A stretch of DNA of 64,000 bases from Marinitoga aeolica (GTDB lineage: Bacteria > Thermotogota > Thermotogae > Petrotogales > Petrotogaceae): NCBI RefSeq assembly GCF_029910535.1, contig NZ_CP069362.1, forward strand, positions 1,736,001 through 1,800,000. The letters are read 5' to 3'. Below are positions 16,089 through 24,802 of the stretch, piece by piece. The translations under genes were made by a program, and so were the position numbers. The notes under the pieces are model-generated. The model was not told the origin of the DNA, made no database searches, and saw only the letters and a list, made by a program, of their open reading frames with translations. The first letter of the stretch is position 1. The number at the start of each line of letters is the position of its first letter.

Positions 16089-16509
16089 ATGAAAAAATAT
16101 TTGAAGATAATAAAAAATAGAAGATTGGAGTTTATTATCCTTTTAATTTTTACATCAGCATTAAGTTTTTTTGAGGGATTAATACAACCATTAATGGTTA
16201 AATGGTTGTTTGATGAAGCAATATTGAAAATGAATTTCAAAAAATTTGTATTACTCAGTATTATTTATCTTGGTTTGGGAATAACCTTTGTAATATTGTT
16301 TTATATACACAGTCTCTGGAAGAAAAAGTTTGAAAATAAAATAGTGCTTAATCTGGAATCTGAATTATTAGAAAAAACTTTAAACCATGATTTAAAAGAA
16401 TATAAAGAAAAGGGTTTTGGATATTTTGTAAATTCAATACATAAAGATGTTCAAGAAGGAATAGTTCCGTATATTGAAATGATTTTAACTATAGTATCAA
16501 TGATAATAT
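16089..16509 (+). pseudogene. ABC exporter, N-terminal half only (cut by IS)
   Basis: A good AGAGGGA ribosome site and ATG open a frame of about 140 residues that matches the first half of the membrane domain of a fused TMD-NBD ABC exporter: a cytoplasmic N-helix, TM1 (FIILLIFTSALSFFEGLIQPLM), TM2 (FVLLSIIYLGLGITFVILFYI) and a long cytoplasmic extension with the coupling-like motif ELLEKTLNHDLKEYKEKGFGYFVN. It breaks at 16510 where IS copy B begins, and no nucleotide-binding domain remains on the far side. It is a dead gene, the third exporter in this region associated with small ORFs. Confidence 0.82.
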
Positions 16510-18448
16510 CCTGACTTTGACAGCAATTTCATGATTTTTGGAAAATTGAAACGGTAAAATGCGGGTTTGCGATGATGAAAAGGGTAAAAATTGGGGGTTG
16601 AAAAATTTTTGTAGTGACACAAATATTTTTGACAATAGCATTATATTCTTGATTTCATAATATTTTTGTGGTATAATATGTAATGGTATTATGAAATCGA
16701 GAGGTGATTTTTGTGTTTTTAAGAGTTGTTAAAAATAACAAAGGTGTTGAATATTTAAGGATCGTTGAAAGTTATAGGGAAAATGGAAAGATAAAGCAAA
16801 GAACTATTGCGAATGTGGGAAGAATTGATTCTTTTAGTGAAAGTGAAGCAAAAAATATAGTAAATAAACTCATACAAATATTTGATTTAAAAAATTATAT
16901 TGATACGGAAGATATAAAAAAAGCACCAGATAAAAGAAATTACGGAGCAAAAGTAATAGTAAATAAAATATTTGAAAGATATGAGATGAAAAGATATTTT
17001 GAAAGACTGGATAAAGATATAAAATACAATGCAGAAGAGATGCTAAAAATAATGGTGATGAATAGAATAGTAGAACCGAGAAGTAAGTTAGGAATATTTA
17101 ATAATTTAGAGTATTTTGGATATAACAAAGTAGAAGCTGAAAAAGGAAAAGACCTGGAAGAAAAAGATGTAATGTTGCACTGGTTGTACAGAACATTGGA
17201 TATATTAGCAGATAATAAAGAATCGATAGAAAAACATATGTATAATCAAAGGATAAGTTTATTTAATACAACGGTAGATTTAGTATTTTACGATGTAACG
17301 ACATTGGCGTTTGAAACACAACAAACAAATGAAATATTACAAATGGGATATTCAAAAGATAAGAAATTCAATGAGTCACAAATAGTATTAGGGATGTCAA
17401 TAGATCAAGATAGAATGCCAGTTAGTTTTGATATATATGCAGGAAATACATTTGAAGGGCATACATTTAAAGATTCAATAGAAAAAATGAAAAAAGAATA
17501 TCAATTAGGAAAAGTAATAGTAGTAGCAGATAGAGGGATGATGAGTAAAAAAAATATAGAAGTAGTAGAAAATTCTAATTATGAATTCATAGTAGGAAAA
17601 TCAATAAAACAAATAAAAAAAGTAAATATATTTGAAGGAGAATTCATAGAAATAGCAAAAGGAATAGAATACAGAGAAGTAGAATATGAAAATAAAAGAT
17701 TACTCATAATACATTCAGAAGAAAGAGCCAAAAAAGACAGAGCAGATAGACTACGATTAATAGAAAAAGCGAAAAAAATGTTAGAAGAAGGAAATATAGA
17801 TTCCAAAAGTAAAAGAGGAGCTAAAAAATATTTAAAAGAACAAAATAAACAAAATTATACATTAGATATTAATAAAATACAAAATGATGAAAAATACGAT
17901 GGATATTATGGAATAATGACAAATACAAAATTAAATCCAAAACAAATATTAGAACAATATCATACATTATGGAAAGTAGAAGAAACATTTAGAACATTAA
18001 AAAATTACCTTGAAACAAGACCGGTATTTCATTGGACACCAAAAAGAATAAAAGGACATATTGTAATGAGTTTCATATCATATATAATGCAACGAACATT
18101 AGAATTAGAACTGGAAAAAAATAACATTGAATACTCTCATGAAAAAATAAGAGAAGCTATTAAAAAAATGGAATACTCTGAAATAAGATTAAAAGATAAA
18201 CTATTTGCGTTAAGAGCCAATTTAAGCGATTTTCAAAAAGCCATATTAAAAACATTAAAAATAGAAAAACCGAAAAAAATGATGGAATTAGATGAATTCA
18301 AAAAACAATCTCCTAAAACACGCATAAAAAGCTAAAAAGAAGGAGGTGTGTGGCTAATATCTCTTTTTACAAAAAGTTAACAATGACTGTTTTTTCGAAT
18401 AATTCTGTTTTTTAGAATTTTGTTGAAAAAAATACTGTCAAACCCAGG
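16510..18448 (+). mobile_element. IS1634-family element, copy B
   Basis: About 1.94 kb, opposite in orientation to copy A. Left end CCTGACTTTGACAGC, right end the reverse complement of CCTGGGTTTGACAGTA. It interrupts the ABC exporter at its left end and touches the fbpC terminator hairpin at its right end. Copy A and copy B are inverted repeats 7.3 kb apart, so the segment between them can be flipped by homologous recombination. Confidence 0.8.
16713..18335 (+). CDS. IS1634-family DDE transposase (copy B)
   Basis: 540 residues from the GTG at 16713, which has GAGGTGA before it and matches the N-terminus of copy A (FLR-VKNNKGVEYLRIVESY). Catalytic motifs are the same: YDVTTLAFET, VVADRGMMSKKN, WKVEETFRTLK. 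The last residues differ from copy A (KKQSPKTRIKS in place of KEKYF) because of a small insertion that shifts the frame just before the stop, which is unlikely to affect the catalytic core. Probably functional. Confidence 0.92.
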   Translation: MFLRVVKNNKGVEYLRIVESYRENGKIKQRTIANVGRIDSFSESEAKNIVNKLIQIFDLKNYIDTEDIKKAPDKRNYGAKVIVNKIFERYEMKRYFERLDKDIKYNAEEMLKIMVMNRIVEPRSKLGIFNNLEYFGYNKVEAEKGKDLEEKDVMLHWLYRTLDILADNKESIEKHMYNQRISLFNTTVDLVFYDVTTLAFETQQTNEILQMGYSKDKKFNESQIVLGMSIDQDRMPVSFDIYAGNTFEGHTFKDSIEKMKKEYQLGKVIVVADRGMMSKKNIEVVENSNYEFIVGKSIKQIKKVNIFEGEFIEIAKGIEYREVEYENKRLLIIHSEERAKKDRADRLRLIEKAKKMLEEGNIDSKSKRGAKKYLKEQNKQNYTLDINKIQNDEKYDGYYGIMTNTKLNPKQILEQYHTLWKVEETFRTLKNYLETRPVFHWTPKRIKGHIVMSFISYIMQRTLELELEKNNIEYSHEKIREAIKKMEYSEIRLKDKLFALRANLSDFQKAILKTLKIEKPKKMMELDEFKKQSPKTRIKS

Positions 18449-18470
18449 AGAAGCATTTTGCTTCTCTTTT
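18448..18470. terminator. Terminator of the ferric-transport operon
   Basis: GAGAAGC-ATTTT-GCTTCTC with a following poly-pyrimidine arm, immediately after the fbpC stop on the minus strand. The outermost A-tract present in the duplicate at 7144-7172 is replaced here by the IS end. Confidence 0.8.
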
Positions 18471-19120
18471 TATGTATATATTTCTTCGGGAAGGCCAGTG
18501 AATTTTATTTTTCCATTTTCTATAATGATAATTCTATCTGCCAAAGCAAGAGCATCGTTTCTATCATGTGTAACTAAAATAGTAGTTATATTAGCTCTTC
18601 TTAATATTTCTTTTAAATCATTTCTTATTTTATCTTTTAGCATTTCATCCAAATTACTAAATGGTTCGTCCAACAATAGTAGTCTCGGATTAGTAGCAAG
18701 AGTTCTAGCAAGAGCTAATCTTTGCTGTTGCCCACCACTTAATTCATATGGATATCTATTTTCATATCCTTCCAAATTAACTAATTTTAACATTTCTTGT
18801 GTTTTACCTTTTTTTGCAAATTCTATATTTTGTTTAACTGTCATATGAGGGAATAAAGCATAATCTTGAAAAACAAAACCTATGTTTCTTTTTTCTGGTA
18901 ATACAAAATGTTTATTAGATGTTAATATTTTATCTTCTAATCTAACAATTCCTTTTTGTGGCTTTTCGAATCCTGCAATTATTCTTAAAATAGTACTTTT
19001 GCCGCTTCCGCTTTCACCTACTATAGCTACAGTTTCTCCTTTTTTGATTTGGAAATCTATTCCCTTTAATATATATTCTTTGTCATATTTAAACCAAATA
19101 TCTTCTAAATATAAAAACAT
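18470..19120 (-). CDS. fbpC: Ferric iron ABC transporter ATPase
   Basis: 216 residues: Walker A GESGSGKSTIL (about residue 35), signature LSGGQQQRLALARTL (about 124), Walker B LLLLDEPFSNLDE (about 145), H-loop VTHDRNDALA (about 178). This is a spermidine/ferric-type (CUT-like) ATPase reduced to the catalytic core: the C-terminal TOBE/regulatory domain of about 120 residues found in many FbpC proteins is absent. Its ATG overlaps the stop of the permease gene (TAATG). It energises Fe(III) uptake with the genes upstream. A 3' fragment of the same gene is duplicated at 7171-7315. Confidence 0.9.
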   Translation of the reverse strand: MFLYLEDIWFKYDKEYILKGIDFQIKKGETVAIVGESGSGKSTILRIIAGFEKPQKGIVRLEDKILTSNKHFVLPEKRNIGFVFQDYALFPHMTVKQNIEFAKKGKTQEMLKLVNLEGYENRYPYELSGGQQQRLALARTLATNPRLLLLDEPFSNLDEMLKDKIRNDLKEILRRANITTILVTHDRNDALALADRIIIIENGKIKFTGLPEEIYT

Positions 19121-20709
19121 TATTTACCATCTCCTGTTGTTATCTTTCGTAAAATCATAATAAATATAAATATGATAATTATTATTGTTAATGAGGCAAC
19201 TGAAGCTTCATGAATCATTTCATCATTTGCATATTCAAATACTTTTGTAGCTAATGTATCGAAATTAAATGGTCTAAGTATCAGGGTTAAAGGTAATTCT
19301 TTTATTATTTCGATAAAAGAAAAAATAAAAGCACTAATTATAGCGGGTTTTATCATTGGGATATCTATTTTTAGAAATGTTATAAGAAATGATTTGCCAA
19401 GACTCCTTGATGCTTCATGAAAGGATTTTCCTAGTTTTTCGAGATTACTATCAACGGGGCTGTATGCAATATTTAAAAATCTAACAATATATGCATATAT
19501 AAGCATTAAAATTGAAGAAGTTAATATTAATTTTGAATTTAAACCTAAAATATTATAAATAGAGGATAGATTTTTATCTAATCCAATAAAAATAACCATG
19601 ACTCCAACTGCAATTACAGCTCCGGGGATCGAATATCCCATTGTAGCTAATTTAGGCAATATAATGGATTTTTTATCTTTAAATCTAAGTGTATTTGAAA
19701 CGACTAAAGATATAATAATTATTAAAACTGCTGAAATTAAAGAAATAAATAGAGAATTGAAAGTTAAATTAATAAATCTTATATTGGTGTTTTTAAATGA
19801 GAAAATTGCCCATTGTATTAATTGTAATATAGGTAATAAGAATGATAATAGGAATAAAAAAATCATATAGGTTAATACAATATATAATTTAAAACCCTTT
19901 AATGTTCTTCTTTTTATAGGTTTCTTGTTTTTAATGGCATATGATTTATTTTGTCTTAATATTTTTTCAAAAGATAAAATAGCAAAAACAAATAAAAGTA
20001 ATATAGCAGATAGCCGTATAGCCGTATTAATATCTCCTAATGAAAACCATGCTTTAAAAATTCCTGTACTAAATGTTGGTATCCCAAAATACTTCACAAC
20101 TCCATAATCATTTAAAACTTCCATTAATACAAGGCTAGTCCCGCCAACGATTGCGGGTCTAGCCAAGGGAAGAATTACATAAAAAAATGTTGTTAGAGAG
20201 TTTTTTCCCAGTGAATATGAGGCTTCAATAATACCTGTGATTTGTTTTGAAAAAAATGATTTTACAGTTAAATAAATATAAGGGAATAAAAACATTGAAA
20301 ATACAAATATTGCTCCAGGAACAGACATTATATTTAATAAATAAGACTTTCCATTAAATGATGTGTATTTCATTAATAAGGTTTGTATTGTTCCAGTATA
20401 ACTAAGCATACCTGCATAAACGTATGCGCCTATAAATGGAGGTATTGTTAAGGGTAAAATTAATAACCATTCAAAATGTTTTCTTAATGGGAATTCATAA
20501 TAACTGATAAACCATGCACTTGAAATTCCTACTATAGCAGATAAGATTCCTGTCCCCAACACAAGTTTTATAGAATTAATAACATAATCACGTAATAAGT
20601 AATTATAGATATGATTCCAATTTTCATTTGAGGGGGTTATTAAGTTATATATGATTATAAATATTGGTAAAGATATTAAAAGTACTATTATATAGGTAGT
20701 TTTTTTCAT
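19120..20709 (-). CDS. fbpB: Ferric iron ABC transporter permease (fused)
   Basis: About 529 residues, a fused permease with two homologous halves of about six helices each, typical of FbpB/HitB. Each half carries an EAA-type loop (EASYSLGKNSLTTFFYVILP about 170-190; EASRSLGKSFLITFLKIDIP about 435-455) that contacts the ATPase. The start is the ATG at 20709, preceded by TAGGAGGATAT; an in-frame ATG seven codons earlier overlaps the binding-protein gene. Cytoplasmic membrane. Confidence 0.9.
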   Translation of the reverse strand: MKKTTYIIVLLISLPIFIIIYNLITPSNENWNHIYNYLLRDYVINSIKLVLGTGILSAIVGISSAWFISYYEFPLRKHFEWLLILPLTIPPFIGAYVYAGMLSYTGTIQTLLMKYTSFNGKSYLLNIMSVPGAIFVFSMFLFPYIYLTVKSFFSKQITGIIEASYSLGKNSLTTFFYVILPLARPAIVGGTSLVLMEVLNDYGVVKYFGIPTFSTGIFKAWFSLGDINTAIRLSAILLLFVFAILSFEKILRQNKSYAIKNKKPIKRRTLKGFKLYIVLTYMIFLFLLSFLLPILQLIQWAIFSFKNTNIRFINLTFNSLFISLISAVLIIIISLVVSNTLRFKDKKSIILPKLATMGYSIPGAVIAVGVMVIFIGLDKNLSSIYNILGLNSKLILTSSILMLIYAYIVRFLNIAYSPVDSNLEKLGKSFHEASRSLGKSFLITFLKIDIPMIKPAIISAFIFSFIEIIKELPLTLILRPFNFDTLATKVFEYANDEMIHEASVASLTIIIIIFIFIMILRKITTGDGK

Positions 20710-20720
20710 ATATCCTCCTA

Positions 20721-21737
20721 TTATTTCCAACCAGCCTTATCCATTAATTCAACAGCTTTTGAATTATATTCGCCTAATAATGTTAAATCTATACCCTGAG
20801 GAGTAAAATCACCCCATGATCTTAACAATTCAGAAGGTTCTACTTTGGGATTTGCAGGATATTCATAATTGGCTTCTGCAAATTCACCTTGAGCATCTTT
20901 ACTGGTTAAAAATTCCAATAATTTAATGGCATTTTCCTTATTTTTAGCATATTTAGCAATACCAGCTCCACTTACATTAATATGGGTTTTTTCAGGGAAA
21001 AAGATTTTAACTTTTTTTGCAGCTTCTATTTGTTGTGGATCAGAAGAATTTAACATTTTTCCAATATAATATGTATTTACTATAGCAATATCTCCTTCAC
21101 CAGCAGCTACAGCGATTACTTGAGCTCTATCATTTCCTTGAGGTTTTCTTGCCATATTATTTACGATACCTTTTGCCCAATTGAATGCCCAATCTTCACC
21201 ATATATTGCTATAAAAGAAGCCACTAGTGATTGATTATAAATATTTGAAGAAGATCTAACAACTATTTTTCCTTTCCATTCTGGATTTATTAAGTCTCCG
21301 TATGTTTTGATTTTTGATATATCAACTCTATCAGGAGCATAAGCTAAAATCCTTGCTCTTACTGTTAAAGCATACCAGTAATTTTCTCTATCCCTTAAAT
21401 TCTCAGGAATGTTATTTGCTAAAATATTGGTGGTTACAGATTGTAATAATCCCAGTGTTTTTGCCCTGTGTAATCTTCCAACATCAGCTGTTATAAATAA
21501 GTCAGCATTTGTATCTTTTCCTTCATTTTTCATCCTTTCGATTAATTCATCTTCACCAGCTTTAATGACATTTACCTTAATGCCAGTTAGCTTTGTAAAC
21601 TCATCATATAATTTTTGATCAGTATCATAATGTCTACTTGTATAAACATTAACTTCTCCACCTTGACCATAACCAAACATACCTGCAAAAAGATTTAATG
21701 ATACTACTAATACTGTAATAATGGCGAACTTTTTCAT
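20721..21737 (-). CDS. fbpA: Ferric iron ABC transporter substrate-binding protein
   Basis: 338 residues with a Sec signal peptide (residues 1-18, ending NLFAG). The mature part is a class-D binding protein of the FbpA/FutA type: VNVYTSRHYDTDQKLYDEF near the N-terminus and the paired tyrosines NTYYIGK (about residue 224) that coordinate iron in this family. It is secreted to the periplasm-like space beneath the outer sheath, captures Fe(III) and delivers it to the permease. First gene of the operon; AGGAGG lies before the ATG, and a TATAAT is present on the minus strand near 21795. Confidence 0.92.
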   Translation of the reverse strand: MKKFAIITVLVVSLNLFAGMFGYGQGGEVNVYTSRHYDTDQKLYDEFTKLTGIKVNVIKAGEDELIERMKNEGKDTNADLFITADVGRLHRAKTLGLLQSVTTNILANNIPENLRDRENYWYALTVRARILAYAPDRVDISKIKTYGDLINPEWKGKIVVRSSSNIYNQSLVASFIAIYGEDWAFNWAKGIVNNMARKPQGNDRAQVIAVAAGEGDIAIVNTYYIGKMLNSSDPQQIEAAKKVKIFFPEKTHINVSGAGIAKYAKNKENAIKLLEFLTSKDAQGEFAEANYEYPANPKVEPSELLRSWGDFTPQGIDLTLLGEYNSKAVELMDKAGWK

Positions 21738-21909
21738 TTCGCAACAACCTCCTTTGTATTTTTAAATTATATTTTTCACTAATACGTTTTAATTATAACA
21801 ATTTTTATCCGTTTTATGGCTAAGAAAAAATTACACCTTCTATATAATTTCTTGCAACATAGTTAGTTTGTTTATATAATATAAAACTAAATATAACTTA
21901 AAAGAAAAA

Positions 21910-21938
21910 TAACACCCCTATCATATAGGGGTGTTATG
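21910..21938 (-). terminator. Terminator of pepF
   Basis: ATAACACCCCTA-TCATA-TAGGGGTGTTAT is a 12-pair stem followed on the minus strand by a T-rich run, about 90 bases after the pepF stop and before the fbpA promoter. Confidence 0.88.
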
Positions 21939-22029
21939 GTGCGATGCAGTATTAATCATAATTAGAGTTTTTTTAATTTTTTGTAAAAAAGAAAACTTAT
22001 CTTAAAGAATAATTATAAATTTATAATAA

Positions 22030-23778
22030 TTATAATTTGCTAATTAATTCTCTTTCTATATATTTAAAACCTTTTTCCCAGAATTCTCTTTTTGTTATAT
22101 CAATACCTAATTTAGACAATAATACTTCTGGAGCATCATTACCTCCACTTAATAATAATTCTTTATATTTTGGTACAAAAGATTTTCCCTCTTCTAAATA
22201 CTTTTCATATAATGCAATTACTAACAAATTAGCGAAATTATATGCATATACATAGAAAGGAACACCTATCATATGAGGAATAGAACTCCATTCATATTTA
22301 TATTCTTCAGTGATTTTCACAGAATCTCCAAACATGATCTTTAATTCTTTTTCATATAATTCTGATAATTCCTCCCATGTAGCCATACCATTTTCATCAA
22401 TCATTTGATGAGATTGTATTTCAAATCTTGCAAACATATTTTGTCTAAACATAGTTGCAAACATATCTTCTATTTTTGAAGCTATAAAAATCTTTTTCTC
22501 TTCCTCATCTAATTCTTTTAATAATTTATCCATTACTAACATTTCACCAAAAACAGAAGCAACTTCTGCCATTGTTAAAGGGGTATGGTAGTTCAATAAA
22601 TTTTGTTTTGAAGATAATGTTCCATGAACGCCATGTCCCAACTCATGAGCTAAAGTCATTACATCCCTCATGTTTCCAGTATAATTCAATAAAACAAAAG
22701 GTTTATAATTTGGAATATTATATGAACAAAAAGCTCCTCCTCTTTTCCCAGGAACAATTTCTGAATGTATTCTATTTTCATCAAAGAATGATTTTACAAT
22801 ATCTCCGATTTCTTCGTCAAATTCATAATATGAGTCTAAAACAATTTCTTTAGCTTTTTCAAAAGGGACTTCTTTTTTTACAGGATCTAATGGTGCATAA
22901 ATATCAGCTAAAGTTAATTCATGTCCTAAATATTTTTCTTTCCATTTATAATATTTATGAACCATAGGTGTTTGTTTAGTTGTCACCTCTATAACCATAT
23001 CTACAATATCATCACTAACTTCGTTTGCCATATTTCTCATTGAAATGGGTTTTGGGTAATTTCTTAATTTTGCTTCAGTATCATAATACTTAGCTACTGA
23101 ATTAAAGGTGCTTTCTAAAATAATTTTATCCTCACTATATCTTTCAAAGAACATTTTCATAGCTTTTCTTCTTAATTTCTTATTTGGACTTTGTCTTAAA
23201 GCTCTAATTTGAGGTCCTGTCATTTTTTTAACTTCACCATCAATTTCTATTTCAAAATTATATGAAGAAGTCAATTTTTCATATAATAAATCAAATGCTT
23301 CTCTTCCAGCTGGTTGTAATGCAGATAATACCATTTCAGCATCTTCACTTAAAACATGGGGTTTTTCTTTAATTAGTTTTTCCATGACATGTTTGTATTC
23401 TTTTAAATCTTCAGAATTTTTCCATTCTTCTAATTTTTCTATAGGATGGTTTAATAATAAAGGTTTCCAGAAAGATAGTTCTATTTCCCCTTTAGTTAAA
23501 TAATCTTGTCCCATAGCTACAAGTTTTTGAGCTTGTTTGTTTTGAGTATTTTCTGCATATAACAAATGCGCATATTGTATAGCATAATAAGGTTTTTCAA
23601 TAACTTGCTCTAAATCTTTAAAGAAATTCCTTATATCTTCTGCTGTTAAATCCTCCGATGAAAGTTTACTATAATATTTTTCTTTTAAAGTTTTCGCATT
23701 AGAAACTGCGCTTTCAAAATCTTTTTTTATTTGTTCACTTTCTGGAGAGTCATAAAAAAATGTTAAATCCCACTTCAT
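22030..23778 (-). CDS. pepF: Oligoendopeptidase F (M3 metallopeptidase)
   Basis: 582 residues, full length for the M3B family. The zinc site is HELGHGVHG (about residue 376) with the downstream Glu in MAEVASVFGEMLV (about 402). The typical PepF segments ADIYAPL and GKRGGAFCSYN are present. Cytoplasmic enzyme that cleaves oligopeptides of about 7-17 residues during peptide use or turnover. No signal peptide. ATG is preceded by AAGGAGGTAG. It is monocistronic: its own promoter (TTATAATATT on the minus strand near 23818) and a terminator downstream. Confidence 0.95.
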   Translation of the reverse strand: MKWDLTFFYDSPESEQIKKDFESAVSNAKTLKEKYYSKLSSEDLTAEDIRNFFKDLEQVIEKPYYAIQYAHLLYAENTQNKQAQKLVAMGQDYLTKGEIELSFWKPLLLNHPIEKLEEWKNSEDLKEYKHVMEKLIKEKPHVLSEDAEMVLSALQPAGREAFDLLYEKLTSSYNFEIEIDGEVKKMTGPQIRALRQSPNKKLRRKAMKMFFERYSEDKIILESTFNSVAKYYDTEAKLRNYPKPISMRNMANEVSDDIVDMVIEVTTKQTPMVHKYYKWKEKYLGHELTLADIYAPLDPVKKEVPFEKAKEIVLDSYYEFDEEIGDIVKSFFDENRIHSEIVPGKRGGAFCSYNIPNYKPFVLLNYTGNMRDVMTLAHELGHGVHGTLSSKQNLLNYHTPLTMAEVASVFGEMLVMDKLLKELDEEEKKIFIASKIEDMFATMFRQNMFARFEIQSHQMIDENGMATWEELSELYEKELKIMFGDSVKITEEYKYEWSSIPHMIGVPFYVYAYNFANLLVIALYEKYLEEGKSFVPKYKELLLSGGNDAPEVLLSKLGIDITKREFWEKGFKYIERELISKL

Positions 23779-23839
23779 AATTCTACCTCCTTTTATTTTT
23801 ATATTAACATAATATTATAACACATTAGCGTATTTTTAA

Positions 23840-24000
23840 TGCTACGCATTAAACTTTCGCTTCGCGAAAATAAAAAATATAATTAAATAATGTTTAAAAT
23901 AAGTGTTTTTGCAATATTTAAATTTTTGCGAAGCAAATGCTTAGGAATTTTCAAGTATTCGCTCATATTATTTTTTTAAAATACTTTGTTATCAATCTGA
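23840..24000. repeat. MITE-like intergenic repeat, copy 1
   Basis: Shares with copies at 37290-37431 and 50792-51027 the core TTTTGCGAAGC followed by GGAATTTTCAAGTATTCG, then ATATTATTTTTTTAAAATACTTTGT and a CAATCTG end. It also contains the internal palindrome TTAATGCTACGCATTAA. The left boundary is uncertain. It lies between divergent genes and ends just upstream of the promoter of the gene at 24052, so it may influence expression. Confidence 0.7.
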
Positions 24001-24051
24001 GTAAAAATTTTTTTATATGTTATAATATAAAAAAATAGAAAGAAGGATATT

Positions 24052-24783
24052 ATGATTGAAATAGTTGCTGTTTCTGATGAAGAGAGGAATTATTTACCGA
24101 AAAAAATAAAAAAATGTGATATTTTATTGGGGTGTGGAGATTTATCTCCAGGATATCTTGATTATTTGTTGAATACATTAAGCCCAAAAATAGGTTATAT
24201 GATTTACGGTAATCATGATAAAAAATATTTTAAAAACCTTTTTGAAGTGGAGTTATCTGGATATTCTAACATATATAAAGGAATGATTATACTTCATGAG
24301 GAAATAGAAAATTTGAAAAAAAGACTTAATATTAAATCTAATGTTTATATTGGAGGTTTTTCTGGGGCTTTTTCATATGGTAAGAAGCCATTTCATTTTT
24401 CAGAGAAAGATGTAAAACCTTTTAAAAGAAAGCTTCAACGAAATAGAAATTTTAAATTCATAAAAAATATAGATATATTAATTACACATTCTCCACCCGG
24501 CTTGGAGAATATGTTTGAAAAGGAAGTGAGTTCATACCATAAGGGTTCAAAACTAATGGAATTAATTTATAAAAAATTTTTTCCTAAAATATGGTTTTAT
24601 GGCCATATTCATCCAAGATATACGGACCAATTATTGAATTTTATTGTTCATTATAAAGGTAAAAAGTCTTATTTGCTTAATGTGGTTCCATATAAATATG
24701 TAAAATATGATGAAATCAAAAAAGAAATAGTGGAAATTAGAGGTGAGGAAGGAGTTATTCGATTTAAAGATATTTTTCTTTAA
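24052..24783 (+). CDS. Metallophosphoesterase
   Basis: 243 residues with the calcineurin-like metal-binding series: GCGDLSPGY (about residue 26), YGNHDKKYF (about 53), ITHSPPG (about 143) and GHIHPRY (about 184). The usual first D-x-H motif near the N-terminus is reduced to SDEE (residues 8-11), so one metal ligand differs from the classical pattern. Compact, soluble, cytoplasmic, close to phosphodiesterases of the MJ0912/YfcE type; substrate unknown. A TATAAT lies at 24021-24026. It forms a two-gene unit with the next gene (19 bases apart). Confidence 0.85.
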   Translation: MIEIVAVSDEERNYLPKKIKKCDILLGCGDLSPGYLDYLLNTLSPKIGYMIYGNHDKKYFKNLFEVELSGYSNIYKGMIILHEEIENLKKRLNIKSNVYIGGFSGAFSYGKKPFHFSEKDVKPFKRKLQRNRNFKFIKNIDILITHSPPGLENMFEKEVSSYHKGSKLMELIYKKFFPKIWFYGHIHPRYTDQLLNFIVHYKGKKSYLLNVVPYKYVKYDEIKKEIVEIRGEEGVIRFKDIFL

Positions 24784-24802
24784 CTAATGGGGAGAGGATA
24801 AT

